Origin: Myxococcaceae bacterium
Lineage (GTDB): Bacteria > Myxococcota_A > Polyangia > Polyangiales > Ga0077539
Assembly: GCA_004297725.1 (NCBI GenBank)
Contig: SCUS01000092.1
Location: forward strand, 248,001 to 312,000
Reading direction: 5' to 3'
DNA length: 64,000 bases
The number at the start of each line of letters is the position of its first letter. Position 1 is the stretch's first letter. Under the pieces are notes generated by a model. It ran no database searches. It was not told the origin of the DNA and saw only the letters and a program-made list of their open reading frames with translations. Below are positions 53,497-62,069 of the stretch, one piece after another. Both the position numbers and the translations under genes were made by a program.

Positions 53497-54462
53497 ATGT
53501 CATCAAGGGCGCTGTTCGAGCAGATCGTGGCGGACGGGTGGGCCGGGCTCGTTCGCATGGTGGAGGAGCGCCGTCAGGAGTCCCTGCACCTGGAGTTCAA
53601 ACAGAAAGACTGGCGCGAGCTCGACCAGTCCATGAAGGGGCGCGTCGCCAGGGAGGTCTCGGGCTTCGCCAACGTCGAAGGCGGGGTGACCCTCTTCGGC
53701 ATCAAGAGCGAGGAGCGGGGCAGCAAGGAGCCCGACTTCGCCAAGAGCATCGCGCCCATCCCCGAGGCCAGCCGGTTCCAGGCCGAGCTGGGCCGCCTGC
53801 TGGTGGAGCTCACAACGCCCACCGTGGCTGGCATCCAGACCCAGGTCTTCGAGAGCCCCAGCGAACCCGGCACGGGAGTGGTCGCCATGTACATCCCCGA
53901 CAGCCCCGCCAAGCCGCACAGGGCCACGGCGGGCGACGGAACGGTGAAGGACCGCTACTACATGCGGACGGAGACCAACACCGCGCCGATGTCGCACAGC
54001 CTGCTGGCGGCGCTGTTCGCCCAGACGGCGCCCCCGCGGCTGCGGATGGCTGCGAAGTTCCTTTCCGGGGCGCAGGAGGACTTTGTCCGACTGTGGGTGG
54101 CGAACAGGGGGCGGGGCACGGCTCGCCGCGTCGCCGTCCGTTGCGACATCATCAAGGGCTGTGGTTGGAACTTGGTCGAGCATTCTGGCCTCTGGCAGAG
54201 AAGGCGGCTCGAAACGCCCGATGGTGGGGTCTCGCTCATTCTTGAGCAGCGTGCTGAGCTCGTCCTGTACCCCGGAGACAACATCGAGCTGCCGTCTATC
54301 AAGCTGATGGCCGGCACAAACCCGCAACATGGAGGTTCAGTAGGTCTCTTGCAGTTGAAGGGCGCGATCTATGCGATGGACGCGCAGACGGTGTCATTCG
54401 ACCAGCAGGTGATCGTGAGTACAGATCAGCCACCCGTCACCTTTCCCGGAGACGAGGACTAG
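53497..54462 (+). CDS. Schlafen AlbA_2-type putative DNA-binding protein
   Basis: A 321-residue protein. Residues about 25-155 form an AlbA_2/Schlafen core: ESLHLEFKQKDWREL with the conserved LEFK, then VAREVSGFANVEGGVTLFGI, a typical (S/A)xFANxxGGxxxxGI motif, and DRYYMRTETNTAPMSHS. AlbA_2 domains bind nucleic acids; some Schlafen-related proteins cut tRNA or DNA. The C-terminal half is strand-rich (VRLWVANRGRGTARRVAVRC), like an immunoglobulin fold. It is divergent from the DUF4062 gene and lies within the integrated element. Confidence 0.75.
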   Translation: MSSRALFEQIVADGWAGLVRMVEERRQESLHLEFKQKDWRELDQSMKGRVAREVSGFANVEGGVTLFGIKSEERGSKEPDFAKSIAPIPEASRFQAELGRLLVELTTPTVAGIQTQVFESPSEPGTGVVAMYIPDSPAKPHRATAGDGTVKDRYYMRTETNTAPMSHSLLAALFAQTAPPRLRMAAKFLSGAQEDFVRLWVANRGRGTARRVAVRCDIIKGCGWNLVEHSGLWQRRRLETPDGGVSLILEQRAELVLYPGDNIELPSIKLMAGTNPQHGGSVGLLQLKGAIYAMDAQTVSFDQQVIVSTDQPPVTFPGDED

Positions 54463-54467
54463 CCGAC

Positions 54468-54707
54468 CTACTTCACGCCCAGCAGCACGCGCGTCTTCCA
54501 CAGCGCTGCCATCGCCGCCTGGACCCGTTCTTCAGCATCCTCGGCTGCCCAGGCAGCCTCGTTTGCGGCGTCGGCCAGGGACTCGGCCCGATGCCGGGCC
54601 TGAAGGGCCTTGGAGCGGGCGGCATCCTCGAGGGCTACGGCACGGTCGTAGACGAGACGGTCGGCTCGTGGAAGGGCGGTGGGTACGCGGAGAGTGGTGG
54701 TCATCAT
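54468..54707 (-). CDS. small helical protein, 79 residues
   Basis: It starts at the first of two consecutive ATG codons at 54707 (MMTTTLRVPTALPRADRLVY). The rest is Ala/Glu-rich helix (DAARSKALQARHRAESLADA, then NEAAWAAEDAEERVQAAMAA), a likely coiled coil. It converges on the Schlafen-type gene with only five bases between stops. The function is unknown. Confidence 0.5.
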   Translation of the reverse strand: MMTTTLRVPTALPRADRLVYDRAVALEDAARSKALQARHRAESLADAANEAAWAAEDAEERVQAAMAALWKTRVLLGVK

Positions 54708-54738
54708 CGGGGACCGTACCGACGGCACCCGCGCAGGG

Positions 54739-54990
54739 TCAGGCGCGACCCCACACGAAGTCCCCCGCCACCCGCACGGCCCGCGCGTGCGAGCGGTAGC
54801 TCAGGTAGTGCTCCTCGCCCGTGTGGACGTCGAAGAGCTCGACCGACGTCCGCCCGATCGACCGTTGCACCACCGCGCGGCGCCCTTCGTGTTGCCACGT
54901 CTCGTTCTCACGGATGTCGGTCGTTGGTGTGATGACCGTCGACCTGCTCGTGGTGGCCGCGACAGTCAAGACGACCGCCCTCATCATCAA
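54739..54990 (-). CDS. small protein, 83 residues
   Basis: It starts MMMRAVVLTVAATTSRSTVI after a GAGG-type ribosome site. The mid part alternates strands (RRAVVQRSIGRTSVELFDVH, then TGEEHYLSYRSHARAVRVAG) and ends DFVWGRA. This looks like a compact beta-rich domain. It precedes the gene at 54707 on the same strand, so the two probably form an operon. I do not recognise the family. Confidence 0.5.
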   Translation of the reverse strand: MMMRAVVLTVAATTSRSTVITPTTDIRENETWQHEGRRAVVQRSIGRTSVELFDVHTGEEHYLSYRSHARAVRVAGDFVWGRA

Positions 54991-55076
54991 TCGACCTCAC
55001 CCCTCCAGTTCCTTCCCGAAACGCACCCCCATCCGGGTGTAACCCCCGGCAGACGGGATGGCAGAGGAGACGAGCA

Positions 55077-55721
55077 ATGGACACCACAACGACGAGTGCA
55101 AGTTCTACAAGGGGCCGGAAGGCCGAGCAGGCGGCCGAGTACAGGGCGTGGCGCGGGGCCACCAACGCCCGACTCGCCCACGAGTACATGGCGTGGTGCA
55201 CCGCCAACAACCAGCCCTCCGAGGGCTGCCCGTGGCCCGGCCCCCCCGAGCACCCTCTGGCACTCGACGAAGAGGTTCGCTGGCATGAGGCCGGACATGT
55301 CCTCATGGCACTGGCCTTCGGCCAGAAGATCACGTCGATCACGGTCGACAACGACACCCCCGAGAACCTGATTTCGTACGGGGCGACCCACGGACAGGTT
55401 GAGGTCGCGCCGGGCGAGGAACTCGCGCCCCTTCAGATGGCGCTGATCACTGCCGCCGGGCTGGCGGCCACGAAGGTTCTGCGCGGCTCCCGCTTCAAGA
55501 CGAAGGAGTTCGGCGACCTGGATGAGTGCGGTGGGGCCTGCGTCGCCTTCCTCCTTCAGCACCGGCCGCACCTGGAGGCCATCGCCGACGGGCTGGCCAG
55601 CAGCGGCTGGGAGCTCACCGGCGAGAACGTTGACGACATCCTCGCGGGCCTGCCGCCGGTCATCCCCCCACAGTGGGACCGTGCGCGTGAGTCCCGCCTC
55701 GCCAGCCTCGCGGCTACCTGA
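55077..55721 (+). CDS. small HExxH-type putative metallopeptidase
   Basis: A 214-residue protein with GAGGAG before ATG 55077. Residues 69-80 read WHEAGHVLMALA; HEAGH (H70, E71, H74) is the zinc-binding motif of FtsH/M41-like and related peptidases. The following strand-rich segment (KITSITVDNDTPENLISYGA) and the Leu/Ala helix (LAPLQMALITAAGLAATKVL) with DLDECGG, which could give a third ligand Asp, fit the peptidase M41 fold seen in small stand-alone proteins. There is no ATPase part. Such proteins occur on phages and integrative elements. It lies just before the excisionase and integrase genes. Confidence 0.65.
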   Translation: MDTTTTSASSTRGRKAEQAAEYRAWRGATNARLAHEYMAWCTANNQPSEGCPWPGPPEHPLALDEEVRWHEAGHVLMALAFGQKITSITVDNDTPENLISYGATHGQVEVAPGEELAPLQMALITAAGLAATKVLRGSRFKTKEFGDLDECGGACVAFLLQHRPHLEAIADGLASSGWELTGENVDDILAGLPPVIPPQWDRARESRLASLAAT

Positions 55722-55777
55722 TCCTTCATCCGTACGATTTCCGCCGGGACCACCCCCAGGACTGTGTAACGGGGAAG

Positions 55778-56170
55778 GTGAATCCGCGACTTCGTCCGGC
55801 GCTTCTGGCCGCCATCAACACGTTCTTCGACATGCTCGAGGGTGCCTCCGGGGATGGACGGGGTACGTCCAACGCGGAGTTCACTGATCCCGCATCAAGA
55901 GCTAGGTCATCAACGATGGACGTTGATCGACGAGGAAGCCGCGGCACCGTACTGCTGGCGGCAGAATCCTCGGCCCGCGGGTTCAAGACGCCACGGGCCT
56001 TCAAGGGGTGGTGCAAGCGGAACGACGTGACGGTGACCAAGGTCGGTCGTCAGGAATTCGTGCGTTCCACGGATGTCGACGACGCCATCAACCGCAATGC
56101 GGGTCGTGGACGCCCGTCCACCAACGCGAACGTCTCTGTCGCTATCGCCGCGCTGAAGAGAGGGAAGTAG
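55778..56170 (+). CDS. excisionase-like DNA-binding protein
   Basis: 130 residues from a GTG at 55778 (GGGGAAG before it). The C-terminal part (GFKTPRAFKGWCKRNDVTVT, then KVGRQEFVRSTDVDDAINRN) resembles the winged-helix excisionase group, which reads a helix-turn then a short wing with a conserved Arg. The N-terminal 60 residues are probably disordered. It ends three bases before the integrase start, the usual xis-int arrangement in integrative elements, where Xis directs excision. Confidence 0.6.
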   Translation: MNPRLRPALLAAINTFFDMLEGASGDGRGTSNAEFTDPASRARSSTMDVDRRGSRGTVLLAAESSARGFKTPRAFKGWCKRNDVTVTKVGRQEFVRSTDVDDAINRNAGRGRPSTNANVSVAIAALKRGK

Positions 56171-56173
56171 CCG

Positions 56174-57600
56174 ATGTCACGCCACCGCACTGGGACGACC
56201 TTCGCGAAGCACGGGATCCGCCAGATCGCGATCACGACCGACCGTCCCGGCGCACCGCGCGCAAGGTGGGTCCGTGCCTGCCCGCCCGGGGCCGACGGGC
56301 ACCCGCTGTCCGAGATTGAGGCCAAGAAGGTCGCCCTGGATCTGCAGCGCCAGTACGACGCGGGCACCTTCGACCCGTGGGCGGCGGTGCCAGTGAAGAC
56401 CGTCGCCGTGGCCGATGAAACCGTCGACAAGTGGTTCGAGCGCTGGGTGGAAGACCGCGAGACCCGCGGGCTCACGAGCACCCGCACGGATCGCAGCCGC
56501 TACAAGACGCACCTGGCTCCGGTCCTCGGGACGCTGCCGATGCGGGAGGTCAGCAAGGCGCAGATCGAGAATCTGGTCGAGCACCTCGACCGTCGGGTGC
56601 GCAAGAACGAGCTCGCCTGGAAGACCGCCACCAGCGCCTGGGGCGTGTGCTCGAAAATGTTCGGCGACGCCTGCAGCGCGAAGTCCCGTAGCCTGCGGGT
56701 TCGCACCGATGACCCAACCCGGGAGGTGGCGCCGCCCGACCGGGGCGTTCACAAGGTGAAACAGTACCTGACCCCGGTGGAGTTCATGGACCTCGTCTCC
56801 TGCCGTGCGGTGCCGCTGGTGTGGCGCCGGATCTACGCGGTCGCCGTGTACCTTTACGTCCGTGCGGGCGAGCTCGAAGCCCTGAAGTGGGATGACCTCG
56901 ACCTCGACCGGGGAACGGCGCACGTGCATTGCGCGATCGACTACGACACCGACGAGGTGAAGCCCATCAAGACCAAGGAGTCCCGCAGGTTCTCGGTCGA
57001 GCGCACCGTGCTGCCGCTCCTGAAGGTGATGCGCGGCGACGCCTCGGGCACCGAGCGGCTCTGGCCCAAGAGCGCCATCCGCAACAACGACGCCGACCTC
57101 CTCCGGACGCACCTCAAGCTCGCGGGGGTCACCCGGGCCGATCTCTTCGTGACGGACGTGACCCGGAAGAACATCACGTTCCACGACCTGCGCGCGACGG
57201 GCATCACCTGGATGGCGATGCGCGGCGACGCGAACTCGCTCGTGCAGCGCCGGGCAGGACACACCTCGTTCCAGACAACCGACGGCTACATTCGTGAGGC
57301 CGAGACCGTGCGTGACGGGTTCGGCGAGGTGTTCCCTCCCCTCCCCGCGGAGCTGCTGGGCATCGACCACGACGACCCCGAAGACCCCCCGGACGGCGGT
57401 CCCAACGGGGGTTCGGATGCGCCACCATCGGTAGCGGAGACGGTAGTGAATGGGCTCGAAAATGCCGTGAACGGCTCAAGCCACGAGACGGAAACCCCTA
57501 TTTTCGCGCTGGTTCGTGACTCCTCGCGACATTCGCGGGATTTCAAGTCCCCCTCCTCGCACTCTAGAAGGCCCCGGAACTCAACAAGTTTCGGGGCCTT
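56174..57600 (+). CDS. int: tyrosine-type site-specific integrase
   Basis: ATG 56174 follows the xis-like gene. Residues about 75-175 are the SAM-like core-binding domain (VDKWFERWVEDRETRGLTST). Residues about 205-380 are the catalytic domain: Arg in LYVRAGELEALKWDDL (about 229), HDLRATGITW (His about 337, Arg about 340), RRAGHTSFQTT (His about 362) and the nucleophile Tyr in DGYIREAE (about 372). No stop codon occurs in this frame after the catalytic part: it runs through the putative attR at 57542 and stays open to 59356, across the opposite-strand HIT-HNH gene. The true C-terminus is therefore uncertain, and the end given here (57600) is the end of the hairpin after attR. The stop may come from the circular form of the element. 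Confidence 0.85.
57542..57561 (+). other. putative attR: 3' end of a tRNA-Leu gene
   Basis: The bases fit the end of a tRNA exactly by segment: T-loop TTCAAGT, T-stem strand CCCCC, acceptor strand TCCTCGC and discriminator A, without the upstream tRNA body. TTCAAGTCCCCC followed by a CTCGCA-type end is typical of bacterial tRNA-Leu. A displaced tRNA 3' end next to an integrase is the classic mark of an attachment site. The matching intact tRNA (expected to begin GCGAGGA) was not found in the window. Confidence 0.6.
57568..57600 (+). terminator. hairpin terminator-like structure after attR
   Basis: AAGGCCCCGGAA at 57568-57579 pairs with TTTCGGGGCCTT at 57589-57600 with one mismatch, around a nine-base loop. 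It ends with A/T-rich sequence on both strands, so it could work in both directions, as expected for the terminator of a tRNA gene or of the flanking chromosome. Confidence 0.65.
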
Positions 57601-57724
57601 CACCATTTCCGGCAGACATGTCGCGGTCCGCGGAATTCGGGCGGCGCCGCGGTATGTGCATCATGGCCCCTGCCGCGCTGACGCTGGTCCCCGCACGATC
57701 GAGCTCCCCAACCGAAGCCGCCGC

Positions 57725-59218
57725 TCACCCCGCGAGCGCGCCCACCAGCGCATCGCGGTCGGCGCGCTCGAAGGCATCCCGCGCCTGCCAGAGTCGGACG
57801 TCCGGGCGCAGCCGCAAGTAGATCACCCGGGCGACCGCGAGCGCGCGGCCGGCGTCGTGCTCCCAGGTCGCGCGGCGCGCGATGTCGTCGAGGTCGCTCC
57901 CGCGAACCCGCAGCCGCTCGGCCCAGCGGGTGACGTGCTCGGCGGCGGCCAGGTGGTCGCTCTTCGACTCGTTGCACCCGGGGTGCGCGGGGACGAGGTT
58001 CTCCACGGCGTTCTCCGGGTGCCGGGCCCACGCGATGAAGTGGTCGACGTCGACGTCTCGCCCAAGCTTGCCGCCGCAGTAGAAGCAGCGCGCGTCGTGC
58101 AGCTCGATGAGCGGCGCCCGCACCGGAGCGAGCGACACCCGCGTCGCGCCGAAGAGAAACTCCTCGAGCTGCGCGTCCTCGACGACGCTCGTGTTGAGCT
58201 GCGCGACCTTCGCCGCCCAGCGACGCTGCACGACCGGCCGCACCACCGACGCGAGCGCGACAAGCTGCTCCGCCGCGCCCGCCCGAAAGCGGATCACGTT
58301 GTCGAAGTCCCCTCGGCCGAACTCGCCCTCCGTGACGGGTTCGCGCACCGTCCACGAGATCTCGTAGAGGAAGCGGTCCTCGTCGCCCCGGCGGGAGAGC
58401 ATCTGCGCGCGAGGCAGGGGCATGTCGATGAGGGTCCACTCGACCTTTCGCGTCAGCGCGGCGAAGGCCCCCGGCGCCGCGGCGCGCGCCCGCGCCAGCG
58501 TCGTCGAGGCGTCCGGCGCATGCTGCGAACGGAACTCCCTGATCAGCGAGAGGATCTTCGCGTCCTGCTGCTTCCCCGCGCTCTGCCGAAGCACGGTGGC
58601 GGTCGCTCGATACGCGGTCGCCTGCGGCCAGTAGAGCGCGAGCACCTTCTGCGCAAGCTGCGCGGTCGTGACCGAGCTCGGCGCGGCCCCCTGATCGGTC
58701 GCGTGCTCCATGCAGAGGTCGACCAGCCCGAGCAGCACCGCGAACTTGTACGTCGCCGTGAACTGCCCCTGGTCGAGCAGCGTCAGGAGCTTCTCGACGA
58801 AGGCCGAGTCGCCCCCCGCTCTGGGGGCCTCACCCCCGCCCGCGAGGTAGTTGCCCTTCGACGGGATCACATGCCGAACTCCCCCGCGCGGGTCGTCCAT
58901 GTCGCCATCGAAGCGCGGGATCACATGCACGTGCAGGTGCATCACCGTCTGCCCTGCCGCAGCGCCCGCGTTGAAGCCCACGTTGTATCCGTTCGGCCGA
59001 CGCTCCTCGTCGAGGCGGCGCTTCACCTCGTCGACGAGCTCGAAGATCGCCTTCTGCTCCTCGCGCGTGGCGTCGAACCACGTGGCCACGAGTCGACGAG
59101 GGACGATCAGCGTATGCCCGGGCGACACCGGGAAGGCATCGCGGATGGCGAAGGCCAGCGCGTTCGACGCGACGTGAGCGCTCCGGGGCAGCTCCAGAAA
59201 CGGCGAGGTCCCACCCAT
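57725..59218 (-). CDS. HIT-HNH fusion protein
   Basis: A 497-residue protein. Residues 1-110 are a HIT (histidine-triad) domain: SPGHTLIVPRRLVATWFD, NGYNVGFNAGAAAGQTVMH and HLHVHVIPR with His94, His96 and His98. HIT enzymes hydrolyse nucleotides or nucleotide adducts. Residues about 145-370 are helical and unknown. The C-terminus is an HNH-type nuclease domain: RCFYCGGKLGRDVDVDHFIA with C-x2-C and D-H, then ENLVPAHPGCNESKSDH. HIT modules fused to other enzymes are seen in defence-related helicase proteins; a HIT-HNH protein could modify or cleave nucleic acid. It lies just outside the integrated element and is transcribed toward it. The start ATG 59218 has no strong ribosome site. Confidence 0.8.
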   Translation of the reverse strand: MGGTSPFLELPRSAHVASNALAFAIRDAFPVSPGHTLIVPRRLVATWFDATREEQKAIFELVDEVKRRLDEERRPNGYNVGFNAGAAAGQTVMHLHVHVIPRFDGDMDDPRGGVRHVIPSKGNYLAGGGEAPRAGGDSAFVEKLLTLLDQGQFTATYKFAVLLGLVDLCMEHATDQGAAPSSVTTAQLAQKVLALYWPQATAYRATATVLRQSAGKQQDAKILSLIREFRSQHAPDASTTLARARAAAPGAFAALTRKVEWTLIDMPLPRAQMLSRRGDEDRFLYEISWTVREPVTEGEFGRGDFDNVIRFRAGAAEQLVALASVVRPVVQRRWAAKVAQLNTSVVEDAQLEEFLFGATRVSLAPVRAPLIELHDARCFYCGGKLGRDVDVDHFIAWARHPENAVENLVPAHPGCNESKSDHLAAAEHVTRWAERLRVRGSDLDDIARRATWEHDAGRALAVARVIYLRLRPDVRLWQARDAFERADRDALVGALAG

Positions 59219-59265
59219 CGCCGTGACAGTAGGCGCCGCGAGAGTCGATCAGCAAGCCGTGAGCG

Positions 59266-60456
59266 CTACGCCCGCCGCTCCCGGCGGAGCGTCATCCCCA
59301 GCGCGGCCGTCGCCGCGAAGCCCGCCCCCACCCCGAAGGCCACCCTCGGTCCATAAGCCCACAGCGCGCCGAACAGCAGCGACGCCGGCAGCGCCACCAG
59401 GCCCGCCACCAGGTTGAAGGCCCCATACGCCCGCCCCAGCGAGCGCTGCTCCGCGAGCGTCGCCACCAGGGCCCGCTCGGTGCCCTCGGTGAGCCCGTAG
59501 TACGCGCCGTAGCCCAGCAGCGCGAAGCCCGCCATCCACGGCCGCGTGGCCAGGCCGAAGCCCATCCACGACAGCGCGTACAGCCACCAGCCCAGGGTCA
59601 GCGCCCTCTCTCGCCCGATGCGATCGGCCACCCACCCGCCCGGCGTCACCGCCAGCGCGCGCAGCAGCGAGAGCGCCCCCCAGAGCAGCGGCAGCCAGCG
59701 CGTCGCCACCCCGAGCTGGTGCGCCCGCAGCACCAGGAAGCCGTCGCTCGCGTTGCCCAGGGTGAAGACCGCCACCAGCACCAGGAAGCGCTTGAGCCCC
59801 ACCGGCAGCGGCGCCTTCGCCTCCTCCGCGGCGGCCGCCTTCGTCGCCTCGGTCTCCACCGGCGGAACCTCGCGCACGAAGAACAGCACCGCCGCGAGCG
59901 AGAGCATCCCCGGGACGATCGTCGCCGCGAAGACCATCCGCAGGTCGTCGTGCGTCGCCGCGAGCACCGCCATCGCCGCGATCGGACCGAACACCGCGCC
60001 CAGGTTGTCCATCCCCCGATGGAACCCGAACGCATAGGCCCGGTGCCGCTCCGGCGTCGCCCGCGCGATGAGCACGTCCCTGGGCGCCGTGCGGATGCCC
60101 TTGCCGATGCGGTCGACGAAGCGCACCGCCAGCACCTGCCACGGCGCCACCGCGATCGAGAGCAGCGGCCGCACCAGGTTGGCCACGCCATACCCGAGGA
60201 GCACCAGCGGCTTCTTCCTCGGCATCCGGTCGGACACCCGCCCGGAGATGTATTTCACCACCGCCGCGGTGGCCTCCGCGACGCCCTCGACCAGCCCCAC
60301 CCACTGCGTCGACGCCCCCAGCGTCACCGTCAGGAACAACGGCAGATACGGCACCACCATGTCCGCGGCGACGTCCGTGAGGAAGCTCACCGCGGAGAGC
60401 GCCACCACCGCCCGCGCCAGCCTCGGGCGCGTGTCCGTCACGCTCTCGTCGGCCAC
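59266..60456 (-). CDS. major facilitator superfamily transporter
   Basis: A 396-residue membrane protein with about 12 predicted spans and short loops. The loop 2-3 motif ISGRVSDRMPRKKPL has the MFS G-x3-D-R-x-G-R-[KR] shape. A second copy in the second half (GGWVADRIGRERALTLG) is typical of the two-fold repeat. The DRIGKGIRTAPRDVLI signature is characteristic of one MFS subgroup of drug- or metabolite-type exporters. There is a central cytoplasmic loop of about 25 residues (PPVETEATKAAAAEEAK). The substrate is unknown. It is probably in one operon with the gene that ends at 60463, seven bases upstream. Confidence 0.88.
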   Translation of the reverse strand: MADESVTDTRPRLARAVVALSAVSFLTDVAADMVVPYLPLFLTVTLGASTQWVGLVEGVAEATAAVVKYISGRVSDRMPRKKPLVLLGYGVANLVRPLLSIAVAPWQVLAVRFVDRIGKGIRTAPRDVLIARATPERHRAYAFGFHRGMDNLGAVFGPIAAMAVLAATHDDLRMVFAATIVPGMLSLAAVLFFVREVPPVETEATKAAAAEEAKAPLPVGLKRFLVLVAVFTLGNASDGFLVLRAHQLGVATRWLPLLWGALSLLRALAVTPGGWVADRIGRERALTLGWWLYALSWMGFGLATRPWMAGFALLGYGAYYGLTEGTERALVATLAEQRSLGRAYGAFNLVAGLVALPASLLFGALWAYGPRVAFGVGAGFAATAALGMTLRRERRA

Positions 60457-60462
60457 GGAGCG

Positions 60463-61989
60463 CTACTCGTCGGCGATGGTCGTGACCATCTCCTCGGGGC
60501 CGAAGAGCGAGAGCTGCAGCCACTTCGCCAGGCCCTTGCCCTCCATCCTCGCCACGAGCTGCTGCGCCGCGCGGTTCATCTTCTGAAGCTCGCGCAGCCG
60601 CAGGTTGCGCTCCGTCGGCAGCGCGTCGGCGAAGCGCCACGCCGTCTTCCCCTCCGGCAGCGCCACGATCTTCACCCACTGCCGCCACTCGTGCGCCGCC
60701 GCCTCGGACATCACCCGCCGCGTCAGGTCGTGCAGCGCCGGGGTCGCCAGCTCGTTGCCGTGGGTGCTCTCCAGCAGCATCCCCGTGGTCAGCGACTGCG
60801 CCCCGCGCGTCAGGCACGCGCACGCCTCGGTGAGCACCACCCTCGCCACGTCGTGGAGCTTCGAGGTCTCCTTGAAGGTCCCCCTCTCGGTGGTCACCGG
60901 GAGGGCGAGCTGCAGCAGCGGCTCCGGGGAGATGAGGTCGTCCCGGACGTCGGCGTTGACGTGGTACTGCAGCGCCGACACCACCCGGATGGCCGTCGAC
61001 GCGGGCGTGCGGGCGCCCAGCTCCAGCGAGAGCCCGGCGCGGTCGACGGTGAAGAGGGCGACCCGCCCCACGTCGAGGTCCACCGCGCGCATCTGAAAGC
61101 TCTCCGGACCGGTCTGCTCGGGGATGCCCCACAGTCGGAAGGGGTCCGTCCCCGAGAACATCCGACCCACCCCGTAGGCCAGGTCGTCGAGGGTCCACTT
61201 CACCGGGATCGTCACCCGCCGCGGCGTCTTCTGCGCCGCCTCCAGCGCCGTCACCAGCGTCTCGTGCTCCTCGAGCAGCGCCTGCACGATGCGCTCGTGC
61301 TCCGCGAACGAGGTCCCGATCGCCGTGATCTTCCCGGTGTGGAACACCTCCGCCAGGCAGTACTTCTCGTCGTCCCCGACGCGCACCCGCACGCTGTACA
61401 CGCTGGTCGCCATCGGCAGCACGTCGCTGTGCCGCAGCTTCTCCAGGGTCTCCCTCGCACGCGGCCCCCAGAAGCGCAGCGTCACCGAGTCGATGCCCTC
61501 CGGGTCGGGCATCCGCCGCAGCGGCCGTCGGTCATGGCGCAGCGAGAAGAGCACCATCCTCGAGGCCGGGTCCTTCGCCAGCGTCTCCAGCGCGCGCGGC
61601 GGCAGCCACACGCACTCCAGCAACCCCGAGCCCGAGACCAGCATCTCGTGCACCCGGTCGGCGTCCCTCGCGGTGCCCACCGTGAACAGCCGGTGGATGC
61701 GACCGCCCGCGGTGTCCATCCAGAGCTGCACCTCCTCGCCGAGCCACAGCGCGATGAGGTTGGGGTCGTCCGTGCGCTCCACCGTGATGCCCAGCGGACC
61801 GCAGAGGTCTCGCAGCGCCTCGTAGGGCTCCGAGCGCATCCGCCCGTGGGCTTCGAGCAGGAAGGTCTTGAGGGCCGTGCGGGCCTCGATGTCTTCGTCG
61901 ATCGCGGGGCCACCGGCGCGCGTCGACGCGGCGGTCATCTGCCGCTCCAACAGCAGCGAGAGGTCTCGGCGCGAACGAATCGTGAACAT
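60463..61989 (-). CDS. unknown conserved protein, 508 residues
   Basis: The start MFTIRSRRDLSLLLERQMTA at 61989 is preferred over an upstream in-frame start because the extra residues look like shadow sequence. The protein is mostly soluble and helical with strand-rich parts (SVYSVRVRVGDDEKYCLAEV, then RVALFTVDRAGLSLELGART). It has no P-loop, zinc cluster or membrane span. The gene precedes the MFS gene on the same strand and is divergent from the kelch lipoprotein gene. I recognise no family; such proteins are common in myxobacterial genomes. Confidence 0.6.
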   Translation of the reverse strand: MFTIRSRRDLSLLLERQMTAASTRAGGPAIDEDIEARTALKTFLLEAHGRMRSEPYEALRDLCGPLGITVERTDDPNLIALWLGEEVQLWMDTAGGRIHRLFTVGTARDADRVHEMLVSGSGLLECVWLPPRALETLAKDPASRMVLFSLRHDRRPLRRMPDPEGIDSVTLRFWGPRARETLEKLRHSDVLPMATSVYSVRVRVGDDEKYCLAEVFHTGKITAIGTSFAEHERIVQALLEEHETLVTALEAAQKTPRRVTIPVKWTLDDLAYGVGRMFSGTDPFRLWGIPEQTGPESFQMRAVDLDVGRVALFTVDRAGLSLELGARTPASTAIRVVSALQYHVNADVRDDLISPEPLLQLALPVTTERGTFKETSKLHDVARVVLTEACACLTRGAQSLTTGMLLESTHGNELATPALHDLTRRVMSEAAAHEWRQWVKIVALPEGKTAWRFADALPTERNLRLRELQKMNRAAQQLVARMEGKGLAKWLQLSLFGPEEMVTTIADE

Positions 61990-62069
61990 GGCGCGGGATG
62001 CTAAGCCCCACCGGCCGCGCACCCGGAAATTTCCGCACAACAGTGGTACGAACTACCCCCTCACCACCG

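Noticed and set aside
57600..59356. Integrase continuing as a 1060-residue protein
   Set aside because: Beyond about 57600 the frame is the antisense of the HIT-HNH gene, which has clear domain motifs; the added sequence has none.
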